NCBI GenBank assembly: GCA_029262095.1
Contig: JAJDAB010000249.1
Coordinates: forward strand, 1-33,479
Direction: 5' to 3'
Length of the DNA: 33,479 nt
Origin: Candidatus Hydrogenedentota bacterium
Lineage (GTDB): Bacteria > Hydrogenedentota > Hydrogenedentia > Hydrogenedentales > SLHB01
The notes under the pieces are model-generated. The model saw nothing but the letters and a program-made list of their open reading frames with translations. It searched no databases and was not told where the DNA came from. The position numbers and the translations under genes are program-made. How positions within the stretch are numbered: position 1 is the first letter of the stretch; each line of letters opens with the position of its first letter. Positions 16,136-24,518 of the stretch are shown one piece after another.

Positions 16136-17505
16136 TTCGCCGCCTTACCGTTTGAACAGAGCCCCAACCGTCGAGCCTGCCGCGATGAAAATCGATTGTG
16201 CGGATCGAGTTTGGCCTTGACCGCACGAAATTCGTCCAGGCGCGGATACATCGCTTGAAATACGTCCGCCTTGGTCGTGACGTCTTTGGCCAGATACAAC
16301 CGTCCTCCGCGATTCAGCACCAGCCGGTCTAGCTCTTCGAATAACGGCTCGGCTCCTTTGCGAAATGGTAGGTCAAGTGTAAGGGTATAGCCCTCGAAGG
16401 GAAACGAGAGCATGCCCTCGCCTTGCGGACCCATTCGCTTCAGCACCGAAAGGTACGAACCCAGCGAAGCAGCACTCAATTTCTCGAGCATCTCGCGAAT
16501 GCCCTCTGTCTGATCCGGTGGAAACACAGCTTGGTACTGTGTGAATCCTCGCTTACCGTACACGCGGTTCCAATTGTGAATACGGTCGAGCGGGTAAAAA
16601 TAGGAATCGTAGCTTTCAATTTGATTGTTTCGGGTCGGGTGTGTCCGATAGATGGCCTCGTTGAAAATTTTGATGGACAGCGAATTAAGCGCCCAAGATG
16701 GGAATTCTATCGGCACGGCGAGTTTTCGCTTGTCGCGCGTTGCAAACGGATTCGTCGTGTTTCCAGGCAAGTCGTCGCGCGATGCGTGATCGCCATTCGC
16801 CAAGAACGATCGTCCCAAGTGTGCGCCGCTCGCTAGCACATCGACCCAGGACACGGAGTAGCGATAGCGTCCATCGGATTCCGACAACGCTGCGAGCACC
16901 TCATCCAAATCTTTGCAACGCCTGGAATCGATCTTCATGTAGGCCGATTCCACCTGCAATAATTGTATTTGTGCGGTTAGGATTATTCCGGTTAGACCCG
17001 CGCCACCCACAGTGGCCCAGAACGCGTCGGCATTCTCATCCCGCGAACAATGCAACACGGAACCATCCGCCAGCAACAAATCCAACCATGCAACAAAATT
17101 GCTGAACACGCCGTCGCGATGATGATTCTTCCCGTGGACATCATTCGCAATGGCACCGCCTACTGTGACGAATTTCGTCCCAGGCGTGACGGGCAAGAAC
17201 CAGCCCTTGGGCAAAAAAGCATTGACCAGCTCATCGAGCCCCACGCCCGCCTCACACGTCACGACACCAGCATCGGCGTCAAAGGACAACATCCGGTTCA
17301 ATCGGGTAGCCAATACAACACCGCCGCCATCATTCACGGACGCATCACCGTAGCTGCGTCCCAAGCCGCGGGCGATGATATTCGGCTGTTCATCGGAGGT
17401 GACCAGCGCCTCTAGCGCTTGCAAACTCTCCGGGCGATACACGTCGCACTCGGTTACAGGCGTTCGCCCCCAACCGGATAGCTGCTGTGTTGCGTGTGGA
17501 ATCAT
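16132..17505 (-). CDS. FAD-linked oxidase, DprE1-like
   Basis: A 457-residue FAD-binding oxidoreductase of the VAO/FAD_binding_4 fold, aligned along its length with mycobacterial DprE1 (decaprenylphosphoryl-ribose 2'-oxidase). Shared landmarks: GWGRTP near residue 11, IARGLGRSYGDA (44-55), VTVGGAIANDVHGKNHH (113-129) with the histidine that carries FAD in DprE1, WATVGGAGLTGI, GKRGFTQYQ, and the C-terminal LAKD lysine (about 407). At the position of the reactive Cys387 of M. tuberculosis DprE1 this protein has Thr376 (GYTLTLD for GWNICVD). ATG at 17505; longer frames lack support. It precedes the DprE2-like gene with 4 nt overlap. The acceptor lipid in this organism is unknown. Confidence 0.85.
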   Translation of the reverse strand: MIPHATQQLSGWGRTPVTECDVYRPESLQALEALVTSDEQPNIIARGLGRSYGDASVNDGGGVVLATRLNRMLSFDADAGVVTCEAGVGLDELVNAFLPKGWFLPVTPGTKFVTVGGAIANDVHGKNHHRDGVFSNFVAWLDLLLADGSVLHCSRDENADAFWATVGGAGLTGIILTAQIQLLQVESAYMKIDSRRCKDLDEVLAALSESDGRYRYSVSWVDVLASGAHLGRSFLANGDHASRDDLPGNTTNPFATRDKRKLAVPIEFPSWALNSLSIKIFNEAIYRTHPTRNNQIESYDSYFYPLDRIHNWNRVYGKRGFTQYQAVFPPDQTEGIREMLEKLSAASLGSYLSVLKRMGPQGEGMLSFPFEGYTLTLDLPFRKGAEPLFEELDRLVLNRGGRLYLAKDVTTKADVFQAMYPRLDEFRAVKAKLDPHNRFSSRQARRLGLCSNGKAAN

Positions 17506-17535
17506 GGCTCGCCGAACTCCTCGTAGAGATTCAAT

Positions 17536-17564
17536 ATTATATGGCGCATAGGGACGGACAGCAA
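17536..17564 (-). promoter_or_regulatory. candidate promoter of the dprE1-like gene
   Basis: On the minus strand TTGCTG (17564-17559) and TATAAT (17541-17536) are 17 nt apart. The leader to the ATG at 17505 would be about 25 nt. Confidence 0.55.
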
Positions 17565-17600
17565 AGTTTGATAGAATGAGCAGCAACGATCAGTAGGGAT

Positions 17601-17652
17601 GGACGCGTTCCTGTGCGTCCGCGATTGTTGTTGGACACACAGGAGCGTGTCC
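17601..17652. repeat. 20-bp inverted repeat in the queE leader
   Basis: Arms 17601-17620 (GGACGCGTTCCTGTGCGTCC) and 17633-17652 match at 17 of 20 positions; two of the three mismatches would be G-U pairs in RNA. The loop is 12 nt. It ends 24 nt before the queE ATG. It differs in sequence from the palindromes at 2643 and 9118. Confidence 0.8.
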
Positions 17653-17676
17653 CTCCCCAAATTTTTGGATTTCCGC

Positions 17677-18357
17677 ATGACAAACGCTATACCCGAGACC
17701 GAATCCCAGACGACGTTTCTCGCCGTCACGGAGATTTACAAGAGCATCCAAGGTGAATCGACGTGGGTGGGATTGCCGTGCATCTTCGTGCGGCTGACGG
17801 GTTGCCCATTGCGATGTGTGTGGTGCGATACGGCCTATGCGTTTTCCGGTGGCGATGCGATGAGCGTGGCGGATGTCGTAGAGCAGGTAAAGAGCCTCGA
17901 TTGTCCGTTGGTCGAGATCACCGGCGGCGAACCACTCGGCCAGCGCAATTGTGGACCACTCGCGCAGGCGCTCCTGGACCAGGGGTTAACGGTCCTTTGT
18001 GAAACCAGTGGCGCCCTCCCGATCGACCAATTGCCGGACAGTGTGATCAAGATCATGGACCTAAAATGTCCGGGCAGTGGTGAGCAATCGCGGAACGATT
18101 GGAATAACATCGCAAAACTGTCACCGAAAGACGAGGTCAAGTTCGTCATAGCTGATCGCGTGGACTACGAGTGGGCGCGGGACAAGACGCGCGAACTCGA
18201 TCTGACATCGAAGGTCAACGCGGTCCTATTTTCGCCGGCGTTCGGACCTCAAGATCCGCAAGCGCTCGTCAAATGGATTATGGAAGATGGGCTCGACGTA
18301 CGGTTTCAGTTGCAGATGCATAAATTCGTGTGGCCACCTGATACTAAGGGTGTGTAA
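17677..18357 (+). CDS. queE: 7-carboxy-7-deazaguanine synthase QueE
   Basis: A 226-residue radical SAM enzyme that converts 6-carboxy-tetrahydropterin to 7-carboxy-7-deazaguanine in the queuosine pathway. The cluster motif is GCPLRCVWCDT (CxxxCxxC); YKSIQGEST precedes it, and ITGGEPL is the SAM-contacting motif. The C-terminal FQLQMHKFVWPP also fits the family. I chose the ATG at 17677; the frame opens further upstream to 17599, but those 26 residues are coded by the inverted repeat and carry no family resemblance. The stop codon abuts the ATG of the next gene, which supplies the enzyme of the previous step. Confidence 0.95.
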   Translation: MTNAIPETESQTTFLAVTEIYKSIQGESTWVGLPCIFVRLTGCPLRCVWCDTAYAFSGGDAMSVADVVEQVKSLDCPLVEITGGEPLGQRNCGPLAQALLDQGLTVLCETSGALPIDQLPDSVIKIMDLKCPGSGEQSRNDWNNIAKLSPKDEVKFVIADRVDYEWARDKTRELDLTSKVNAVLFSPAFGPQDPQALVKWIMEDGLDVRFQLQMHKFVWPPDTKGV

Positions 18358-19026
18358 ATGCGCGTTGAGTTGGTTAAGACGTTTCAGTTCGAGGCGGCGC
18401 ATGCGAATCCGACGGGCAGCGACGCGCAACAACGTACTCATGGACACAGCTATCGTGCGTCATTGCACGTGGACGGCGAATGCGATGAACAACTCGGATG
18501 GCTGATTGATTACGCTGATATCTCCGACGCCTTCGCGCCGTTCTACGATCAACTCGACCATCGCGACCTAAACAAAGTCGAACGCTTGTACGACACGAGC
18601 ACAGAAGGTATCGGCGATTGGATCGCGATACAACTGCGCCCCGAGTTACCGATCTTAAAAGGCGTCGACGTGGAGATTATCGGTGATTGTGTGTTCGCAC
18701 CGAAATCGAATCACGATACCGTCACTTTCACGTTCGAAGCCGCGCACTTCCTCCCCCATCTACCCGAGACGCACAAATGCCGCCGACTACACGGGCATAG
18801 CTTTCGCGTGGAGATTACGGGAGAGGACATTACCACTGAATCCGTACAGGCAATATACGAAGCACTCGATCATCGGAACTTGAACGAAATTCCCGGCCTC
18901 GAAAATCCGACGTCCGAAGTCGTCAGCGGCTGGATTTGGGATCGCCTCTCCCCCGCGATCGCCGGTCTAGACGCCGTCACCGTGGCCGAGACCTGCACGG
19001 CCAAATGCATCTTTCGCGGCGAATGA
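18358..19026 (+). CDS. queD: tandem-domain 6-carboxy-tetrahydropterin synthase (QueD-QueD fusion)
   Basis: A 222-residue protein with two PTPS/QueD folds in a row, about twice the usual 120 residues. Domain 1 has the zinc ligands His15 (FEAAH), His28 and His30 (HGHS) and LDHRDLN, but no catalytic Cys before HGH, and the C-terminal Glu motif is replaced (IIGDCVFAP). Domain 2 has a full set: His130, Cys141 (HKCRRLHGHSF), His145, His147, LDHRNLNE, NPTSE and the final ETCTAKCIFRGE. Domain 2 is therefore the likely active unit, turning dihydroneopterin triphosphate into 6-carboxy-tetrahydropterin; domain 1 may be structural. No gap separates it from queE, so the pair is one operon. Confidence 0.9.
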   Translation: MRVELVKTFQFEAAHANPTGSDAQQRTHGHSYRASLHVDGECDEQLGWLIDYADISDAFAPFYDQLDHRDLNKVERLYDTSTEGIGDWIAIQLRPELPILKGVDVEIIGDCVFAPKSNHDTVTFTFEAAHFLPHLPETHKCRRLHGHSFRVEITGEDITTESVQAIYEALDHRNLNEIPGLENPTSEVVSGWIWDRLSPAIAGLDAVTVAETCTAKCIFRGE

Positions 19027-19068
19027 GGCATTAAGGGGATAGCACCCCATCTCGGGCGCGATTCCGCG

Positions 19069-19074
19069 TATAAT
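19069..19074 (+). promoter_or_regulatory. TATAAT -10 candidate ahead of the DUF2339 gene
   Basis: A perfect TATAAT lies 31 nt before the TTG start at 19106, but no good -35 is seen 16-18 nt upstream. A small GGGG/CCCC hairpin (19036-19049) separates it from the queD stop. Confidence 0.35.
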
Positions 19075-19105
19075 CGATTGAGGGCCAATCCGGGGGGAGA
19101 CGCTG

Positions 19106-22099
19106 TTGGCGACTAAGGACGAACTGCGCGCTTTGCGCCTTGAGCTAAACGAACTCGTGGATAAGGCGCGCGTGTTGGCGTCGCGGATCGAGTCGTTGGA
19201 GCAACAGGATCGGCAGAAGGACGCCGATGCCGCGCCAGCCGCTCCTCCGAAACCCAGTTTTGCCACTCCGCCCCCTGCTGGAAGTTCTGCGCCACCGCCA
19301 TTACCCCCAAGGGTAGCGGCGACACCGGCGAAACCAGAATTTGTTTCCGCTCCAACATCGGCGGCGATGGCGTCCACGCCTGTTCGTCCGTCGGAACCCG
19401 CACCGCCTGACGCGAGTGATCGCATTCGCGCGTTTATCGATGCGCGCGTTGACACGAGTCAACAGGGCTGGGAAATTGCCCTCGCGACGTATGTGCTTCC
19501 GCGACTAGGCATTCTAGTCTTGACGATAGCGGTCGTACTTGGACTGACGATGGCAGCCGACAAGGGCGGGCCTGCGACGCGCGTGGCGCTTGGATATGCG
19601 GCGGCAGGTGTCCTGCTCGGACTTGGCGCGTGGCTTGAGTCGCGCTATCAGTTCTACGCGCGCGTTTTGCTCAGCGGCGGTTTTGCGCTCAGTTACTTTG
19701 TAACCTTTGCCACGCATTACATCGAGTATGCGCGCGTCATCGAACAACCTGCGATTACGCTCGCAATGCTAGCGGTCGTGGTCTTTGCGTGGGCGCTACT
19801 CGTGCAGTGGCGACAATCCCGCGCCATGGCGGTACTCGTCACCGCACTCGGCCACCTTACATTCGCCCTGACGGTCTTCACAGAGGACGACCTCGGTAAC
19901 TTCCCCGTCATCGGTTTGCTCATTCTTGCCTCGGGCAGCGCGTTCTTCTTGCTGCGAAATCGGTGGTATTACGTCGCCTTCCTCGGCATCATCGGCAGCT
20001 ACGCCAACCACTTCTATTGGATGGCAAATTCCGAGGGCAACGATCTGCCCTTTGAATTCTGGGCGTCAATGGCGCTCGTTGGGTCGTATTTCGCTATCTT
20101 TGCGTTGTCCGAGTTGTTCTCGCCTGAAACACTTCGCCGTGAACAAGTTCCTACCTGGTTCCGGACCTTTTTCGTCACATTGAACACGGCATGTTTCTTC
20201 GGAATCGCATCGATTCTCATAAACGCATTCTCGTTCACATCAGACCAAGACGATACATTTCGCTACATCTTCGCGATCGTATTATTTGCGCTCGGCTTTG
20301 CGTACTTACATGTCCGTGGAAAAGACCCACTCTACAACGCGTACATAACCAAGGGTGTCGTGATTTTTACGCTCGGCCTCGCCTACACGTTTGGCGACAA
20401 CGCACTGGCCACGTCGCTCGCCGTCGAGGCCGCCGCGCTGCTCGTTTCCGCAAGGCGTAGCGGGCTCATCGTCACACGCGTTCTGGCGTTCGGCGTGGCC
20501 GCAATCGCGTTCGTTGTGGCAGTCGATACACTTTCGACGCAATCGTCGATCGCATACCGCGCGGACGGCTATTCAGCGCTACTCGCGCAGGCTACCGTGA
20601 CCATTCTGTCCCTCTTCCTTATTGCCGTTCTTCACGCGCGCACCGATTGGTCGCGACGCTTACCTGCGCTGTCTTGGCTGTCCGAACCGACGCGCGTGAC
20701 GCTTTCGCGTCTCGACCTCTGTCAGGCTCCGCCGAACGCGTTAGGAACGACGAAGTTTTTGGGCGGCTTGCTCGCGCCGTATATATATGCGATCGCCGGT
20801 GCGTTGTTATTCATCCCATATGTCGACGCATTGGTCCATCACGATCATGCGTTCGCTATCATCGCCGCCGGCGCCCTATTGCTAACCGTAGTCGCAGCGC
20901 TGATCAACGCGAAACCACTCGGGCTGGCAGCAGTGGTGGTCGGGCTTGCCGCGGCATCGATTACGTCATTGCAATGGATGGACATCGCGGCGGGAAAGCC
21001 GACGTTGATCGTGGCCATCGCCGGATTCGCGGCCATTGGGGCAACATCGCTTGCGACGGAGCGTTGGCTACTTCCTAACCGGGATGGCCTATCGTTCCAT
21101 CAATCGGATTGGGGGCCGTATGTCCTTTATGGCGCCTTTGCATTGCCGCTCGGGCTTTATTTCGAGGAAACGTTTCCGGGATTGGAAGGCGCTGCAGCCA
21201 TTGCGATCGCCGCAGCGGCGTTGGCGGGCGCATACCTTGTTCTACACCCAGGCGCGCTCAGCGTGTTCGCGACGGTGCTTTTCGCGTGGGCCGCATTCAC
21301 CTGGCTACGATTTGATGATCCCGAATGGTGGCCGTATTTAGCTGCCGCTCTCATCGTAGCAAGTCTTGTGGGCGACCGATTTTTCGAGTGGACGAAGCGC
21401 GGGTCCCTCACCCAGTTCACGGGCCCCATCATGTTGATTGTCGGTTGGTTTATAGCCTTGCGCCTTGCACAAGTAGAAATGCAAATTTCTTGGCTCGCCC
21501 ATTCCATCATCGGAATTGCGTTCGCGTACATGGTCTACGGCGCGGGATTCCGGTCAATTCCCGGCGCCTCGATATCGTTTCTTAGTGCGGTATTGGGATC
21601 TGGATTCACCGTGTTGTATGCCTTCGAAAACGATTGGGCCGTTGCCCCGATGTCAATCGCGTTCGGCGCCTGCGCCCTCTATTGGGTTGCGCTGGAGCGC
21701 GAAGACGCAATCGCCGGTCGCCGCCTAAACGACCGCGCGGGAATGGCCGTTCACGGAATCTTCATCGCAGCAGCGGTCGCGCTCGGAATTGTCGCATTGG
21801 AACGCGTACCGCAATTCCGGGATTTCTATCTCACCGTAAGTTGGACCGTACTCGCGCTCGTGGTATTCGCTGTCTCGGCAATTACGCGAGAGAAATATTA
21901 CCGTTACGCGGGACTCGCAGTCTTCGCCCTTGTGCTCGGGCGCGCGTTCCTTCACGATGCACTCAACCTGAGTGGCCTGCAACGCGTCGCGGCCTTTGGC
22001 GTACTTGGCGTGGTGCTCCTCATCGTTGCGTTTGGCTACATCTACACTGTCGGTCGGATCGGAAAAGACGAAGAGTCGAGGGAACCGCCGCAAGCTTAA
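19106..22099 (+). CDS. DUF2339 multi-spanning membrane protein
   Basis: A 997-residue protein. Residues 1-40 form a charged, probably coiled-coil helix (LRALRLELNELVDKARVL), followed by a Pro/Ala-rich linker to about residue 100, then more than twenty hydrophobic helices to the C-terminus. This layout is that of DUF2339 proteins, whose function is unknown; some are thought to act in the cell envelope. Typical early landmarks are GWEIALATYVLPRLGILVLT and KGGPATRVALGYAAAGVLLG. The start is TTG, chosen because GGGGGGAGA lies about 7 nt upstream and because the coiled coil begins directly after. The stop is 6 nt from a gene-end repeat. Confidence 0.85.
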   Translation: MATKDELRALRLELNELVDKARVLASRIESLEQQDRQKDADAAPAAPPKPSFATPPPAGSSAPPPLPPRVAATPAKPEFVSAPTSAAMASTPVRPSEPAPPDASDRIRAFIDARVDTSQQGWEIALATYVLPRLGILVLTIAVVLGLTMAADKGGPATRVALGYAAAGVLLGLGAWLESRYQFYARVLLSGGFALSYFVTFATHYIEYARVIEQPAITLAMLAVVVFAWALLVQWRQSRAMAVLVTALGHLTFALTVFTEDDLGNFPVIGLLILASGSAFFLLRNRWYYVAFLGIIGSYANHFYWMANSEGNDLPFEFWASMALVGSYFAIFALSELFSPETLRREQVPTWFRTFFVTLNTACFFGIASILINAFSFTSDQDDTFRYIFAIVLFALGFAYLHVRGKDPLYNAYITKGVVIFTLGLAYTFGDNALATSLAVEAAALLVSARRSGLIVTRVLAFGVAAIAFVVAVDTLSTQSSIAYRADGYSALLAQATVTILSLFLIAVLHARTDWSRRLPALSWLSEPTRVTLSRLDLCQAPPNALGTTKFLGGLLAPYIYAIAGALLFIPYVDALVHHDHAFAIIAAGALLLTVVAALINAKPLGLAAVVVGLAAASITSLQWMDIAAGKPTLIVAIAGFAAIGATSLATERWLLPNRDGLSFHQSDWGPYVLYGAFALPLGLYFEETFPGLEGAAAIAIAAAALAGAYLVLHPGALSVFATVLFAWAAFTWLRFDDPEWWPYLAAALIVASLVGDRFFEWTKRGSLTQFTGPIMLIVGWFIALRLAQVEMQISWLAHSIIGIAFAYMVYGAGFRSIPGASISFLSAVLGSGFTVLYAFENDWAVAPMSIAFGACALYWVALEREDAIAGRRLNDRAGMAVHGIFIAAAVALGIVALERVPQFRDFYLTVSWTVLALVVFAVSAITREKYYRYAGLAVFALVLGRAFLHDALNLSGLQRVAAFGVLGVVLLIVAFGYIYTVGRIGKDEESREPPQA

Positions 22100-22105
22100 C
22101 TCGAA

Positions 22106-22139
22106 CTCACGCAAAGGCGCTAAGTCGCCAAGAACGCAA
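22106..22139 (+). repeat. gene-end repeat, left copy (CTCACGCAAAGGCGC type)
   Basis: Begins CTCACGCAAAGGCGCTAAG six nt after the DUF2339 stop. Its first 15 bases are repeated exactly, inverted, at 22321-22335 beside the end of the convergent Gfo/Idh gene. Similar CGCAAAGGCGC strings recur after genes in many environmental genomes, from memory. The 22140-22272 interval between holds nothing I can assign. Confidence 0.7.
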
Positions 22140-22272
22140 TCTGCAGATGTGGAAGATAGTTGAATGTCATTCCGACCACTTTGTGTAAGCCGCAGTAGCA
22201 ATAAATAGAAACGCCAACAAGCAATACCTCACGACGTCTCGGATGACGTTCGAGCCTCCTTCTCCCACTACT

Positions 22273-22335
22273 TATCTGCGCTCATCTGCGTTATCTGTGG
22301 GGAAAACACTCCGCGTCTTCGCGCCTTTGCGTGAG
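22273..22335 (-). repeat. gene-end repeat, right copy with ATCTGCG-type tail
   Basis: Read on the minus strand it opens CTCACGCAAAGGCGCGAAG directly beside the Gfo/Idh stop (22337-22339) and continues to CAGATAACGCAGATGAGCG. The second part is a separate short tandem-like motif (ATCTGCG repeated) that resembles the element at 31762-31800. Confidence 0.7.
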
Positions 22336-22336
22336 A

Positions 22337-23326
22337 CTAAGAGAGGTCTATCGAGACTGACTGATGCAAGCGAGCGGATTCGTACGCTGCGGTCGTGACT
22401 TCCAGCGCACGAAGGCCATCGAGTGCGGACACCGTCGGTGGTCGCTTGTTTGCGACTGCATCGACGAAATCGGCAACGAGTCCCAGATTGCAGTCGTCTC
22501 CCCAATAGGCCCATTCGGCTTTGACTGCTTCGTCGCTATAGACGTCCAGTTTCTGATTGAAAGCGTCGACGGCGAGCACGCCTTTTTCGCCGATGATTTC
22601 CATGGTGACATCGCCCCACGTGGGGAAACTCGCAGGACGATTCCAACTCGCGACGTGGGATACCATTGTCCCGCCGCTCATTTCCAGATGCAGACTGCCT
22701 ACGTCGTCCGTTTCGATACCTTCACGTAAGAGATTACCGTTTTCACAATAGACGCTTGTGAATTCTTGGCCTAACAGCCAACGCAAAGCATCCGCGACAT
22801 GGACCGTGTGATCCATCGTCGCACCGCCACCCGCCAACGCGGGATCGGCAAACCAGCCGCCGGGAAACTGGCCGTTGTTCGTACATGAGCAGGCGTAGAT
22901 ATCACCCAACTCGCCAGCGTCGATTCGCTTTTTCACATCCATCATCGAGGGAATGTATCGGCACGGAAACGCAGTACCGAGTCCAACGGCGGCCGCGTCA
23001 CACGCCGCAATCATTGCCTTCGCGTCGTCGATGGTCGTCGCGATGGGTTTTTCACATAGGATCCAAAGCCCTGCGTTCGCAGCATTCTCGACCATAGTGC
23101 GATGTTTCACATTTTCGGACGTAATGATGACTGCATCGAGTCCAGTCGCCAAGAAGCCGGCTTGGTCTTCGATGAAATCTACCTCGAACTGCTTAGCAGA
23201 ATCTCTTCCGCGATCAGCTTCGTCGTCCCAAATCGCGGTTAGTTCTGCATCGGGCAGACCGCGCAAACAATCGGCGTACGCAAACGCGTGCATGTGCGCG
23301 AAACTCATGATGCCAACGCGCGTCAT
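22337..23326 (-). CDS. Gfo/Idh/MocA family oxidoreductase
   Basis: A 329-residue NAD(P)-dependent oxidoreductase without signal peptide, so cytoplasmic. The dinucleotide region is unusual (VGIMSFAHMHAFAY in place of GxGxxG), but DAVIITSENVKH, CEKPIAT and the GGGATMDHTVHVADALRWLL segment place it in the family; the last contains the likely catalytic His. The ATG overlaps the stop of the upstream Gfo/Idh gene by 4 nt (ATGA), so the two are translationally coupled and may act on related sugars or inositols. The substrate is not readable. Confidence 0.9.
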   Translation of the reverse strand: MTRVGIMSFAHMHAFAYADCLRGLPDAELTAIWDDEADRGRDSAKQFEVDFIEDQAGFLATGLDAVIITSENVKHRTMVENAANAGLWILCEKPIATTIDDAKAMIAACDAAAVGLGTAFPCRYIPSMMDVKKRIDAGELGDIYACSCTNNGQFPGGWFADPALAGGGATMDHTVHVADALRWLLGQEFTSVYCENGNLLREGIETDDVGSLHLEMSGGTMVSHVASWNRPASFPTWGDVTMEIIGEKGVLAVDAFNQKLDVYSDEAVKAEWAYWGDDCNLGLVADFVDAVANKRPPTVSALDGLRALEVTTAAYESARLHQSVSIDLS

Positions 23327-24300
23327 GATAACGTCACCGGTTGACCCGACTCGGCCGAGTCGATAGCGGCGAGCGCCATGCGAACCGCCCAGCGTGCGTC
23401 GTCGGGCGTTACACGTGGTTCAGATTCACCGTTTAGCCACTTGGCAAAATCGCGCCATTCGCGCGTATATGGACTTTCGTTTACGGGGCTCGCGGGGACA
23501 ATCATGCTCGGACCGCTTTCGGTTTCCCGGGGCATTGCGCTTATCGGCGCGTCTTGACTGTCGTATTGAATCATGCCGCCGCTGCCACACACTTCGGCTT
23601 TCACGCGGAATCCCGCGGGGTGCGCCCACGTGCCGACACTTTGTGCGATTACGCCGCTCGAAAACCGCATCGTTGCCAAGACATAATCGATGAGCAATGA
23701 CGTTTTTCCGGCAAGATTTTGGCTAAAGACGCGATCCGGATCGCCGAAGGCGTACCGCAGCCAATCGAGATCATGAATGAGTAGATCGAGTGTTGCGCCA
23801 CCGCTCTGTTTCGCGTCGCGAAACCACCCCCCGGCGCCCATCGGCGAAATGCCGCCACGATACGTTTTCACAAATCCGACTTTACCAATTTTCCCCGCAT
23901 CAATCTGGGCACGTATCGCCTCGAATTCATGAAAGTACCGAACGACATGGCCGACATAAAGTTTTACGCCATGCTGTTCCGCTGCGGCGATAGCGCGATC
24001 GCATTGTTCTATCGTGCGGCCTAGAGGTTTTTCGCAAAAGATATGCTTGCCCGCTTCGGCTGCGGCAACCACGTAATCCGCGTGTGTCGGCGTTGGCGAT
24101 GCGATACACACAGCATCGATGTCGTCCCGTTGCAACGCTGCCATCGGCTCCGCGACGGCTTCGGCATCAAACTTCTTCGCCAGCGTTTCGGCCGCATCAG
24201 CGGGTTGCGAAGCACAAACGGCCACGCGAAATCCGGCTTCCACCGCACACGTCGCGTGCAGCTCACCCATCATTCCGCAGCCAATTATTGCTATGTTCAT
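23323..24300 (-). CDS. Gfo/Idh/MocA family oxidoreductase
   Basis: A 325-residue NAD(P)-dependent oxidoreductase. The Rossmann motif is IIGCGMMGELHA; DAVCIASPTPTHADYV, FCEKPLGRT and the GGATLDLLIHDLDWLRYAFG segment are standard. The start is taken at the ATG at 24300, whose bases overlap the HicB stop (ATGA); the longer frame to 24378 runs back through hicB and is not supported. It overlaps the next dehydrogenase by 4 nt as well. The chain hicA-hicB-dehydrogenase-dehydrogenase therefore looks like one transcript. Confidence 0.9.
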   Translation of the reverse strand: MNIAIIGCGMMGELHATCAVEAGFRVAVCASQPADAAETLAKKFDAEAVAEPMAALQRDDIDAVCIASPTPTHADYVVAAAEAGKHIFCEKPLGRTIEQCDRAIAAAEQHGVKLYVGHVVRYFHEFEAIRAQIDAGKIGKVGFVKTYRGGISPMGAGGWFRDAKQSGGATLDLLIHDLDWLRYAFGDPDRVFSQNLAGKTSLLIDYVLATMRFSSGVIAQSVGTWAHPAGFRVKAEVCGSGGMIQYDSQDAPISAMPRETESGPSMIVPASPVNESPYTREWRDFAKWLNGESEPRVTPDDARWAVRMALAAIDSAESGQPVTLS

Positions 24301-24518
24301 GATGAAACTTGGTAGATCGCTGGACGATATCGGGGCGGTGGTATTGGACGACTCTCGGCTTTCGCTACTTCCAGCCATGCGTCCATTGCGATGCGAACTT
24401 CCGCAAGCGCCTCCTCTTGGGTCGCACCAAAGGCAGAGCAGTACTCAAGGTCAGGCACGTCGGCGATATAGCCTTTGTCATCCTCGCTGTAGAAGATGTT
24501 TATGTGGTAATCCCTCAT
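24297..24518 (-). CDS. hicB: HicB-type antitoxin
   Basis: A 73-residue protein with the RNase-H-like HicB fold: YHINIFYSEDDKGYIADVPDLEYCSAFGATQEEALAEVR matches the family's usual core. HicB neutralises HicA and often represses the operon through a C-terminal DNA-binding segment; here the C-terminus (IPPPRYRPAIYQVSS) is short and has no clear HTH or RHH domain. It follows hicA with a 4-nt overlap and ends in a 4-nt overlap with a dehydrogenase gene. Confidence 0.85.
   Translation of the reverse strand: MRDYHINIFYSEDDKGYIADVPDLEYCSAFGATQEEALAEVRIAMDAWLEVAKAESRPIPPPRYRPAIYQVSS

Noticed and set aside
15503..16258. Long open frame on the plus strand (251 aa)
   Set aside because: It runs antisense to the DprE2-like gene and into the DprE1-like gene; composition is that of a shadow frame.
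17578..17676. preQ1 riboswitch ahead of queE
   Set aside because: The sequence shows a long simple hairpin but none of the short conserved C-rich and A-rich preQ1 aptamer parts.
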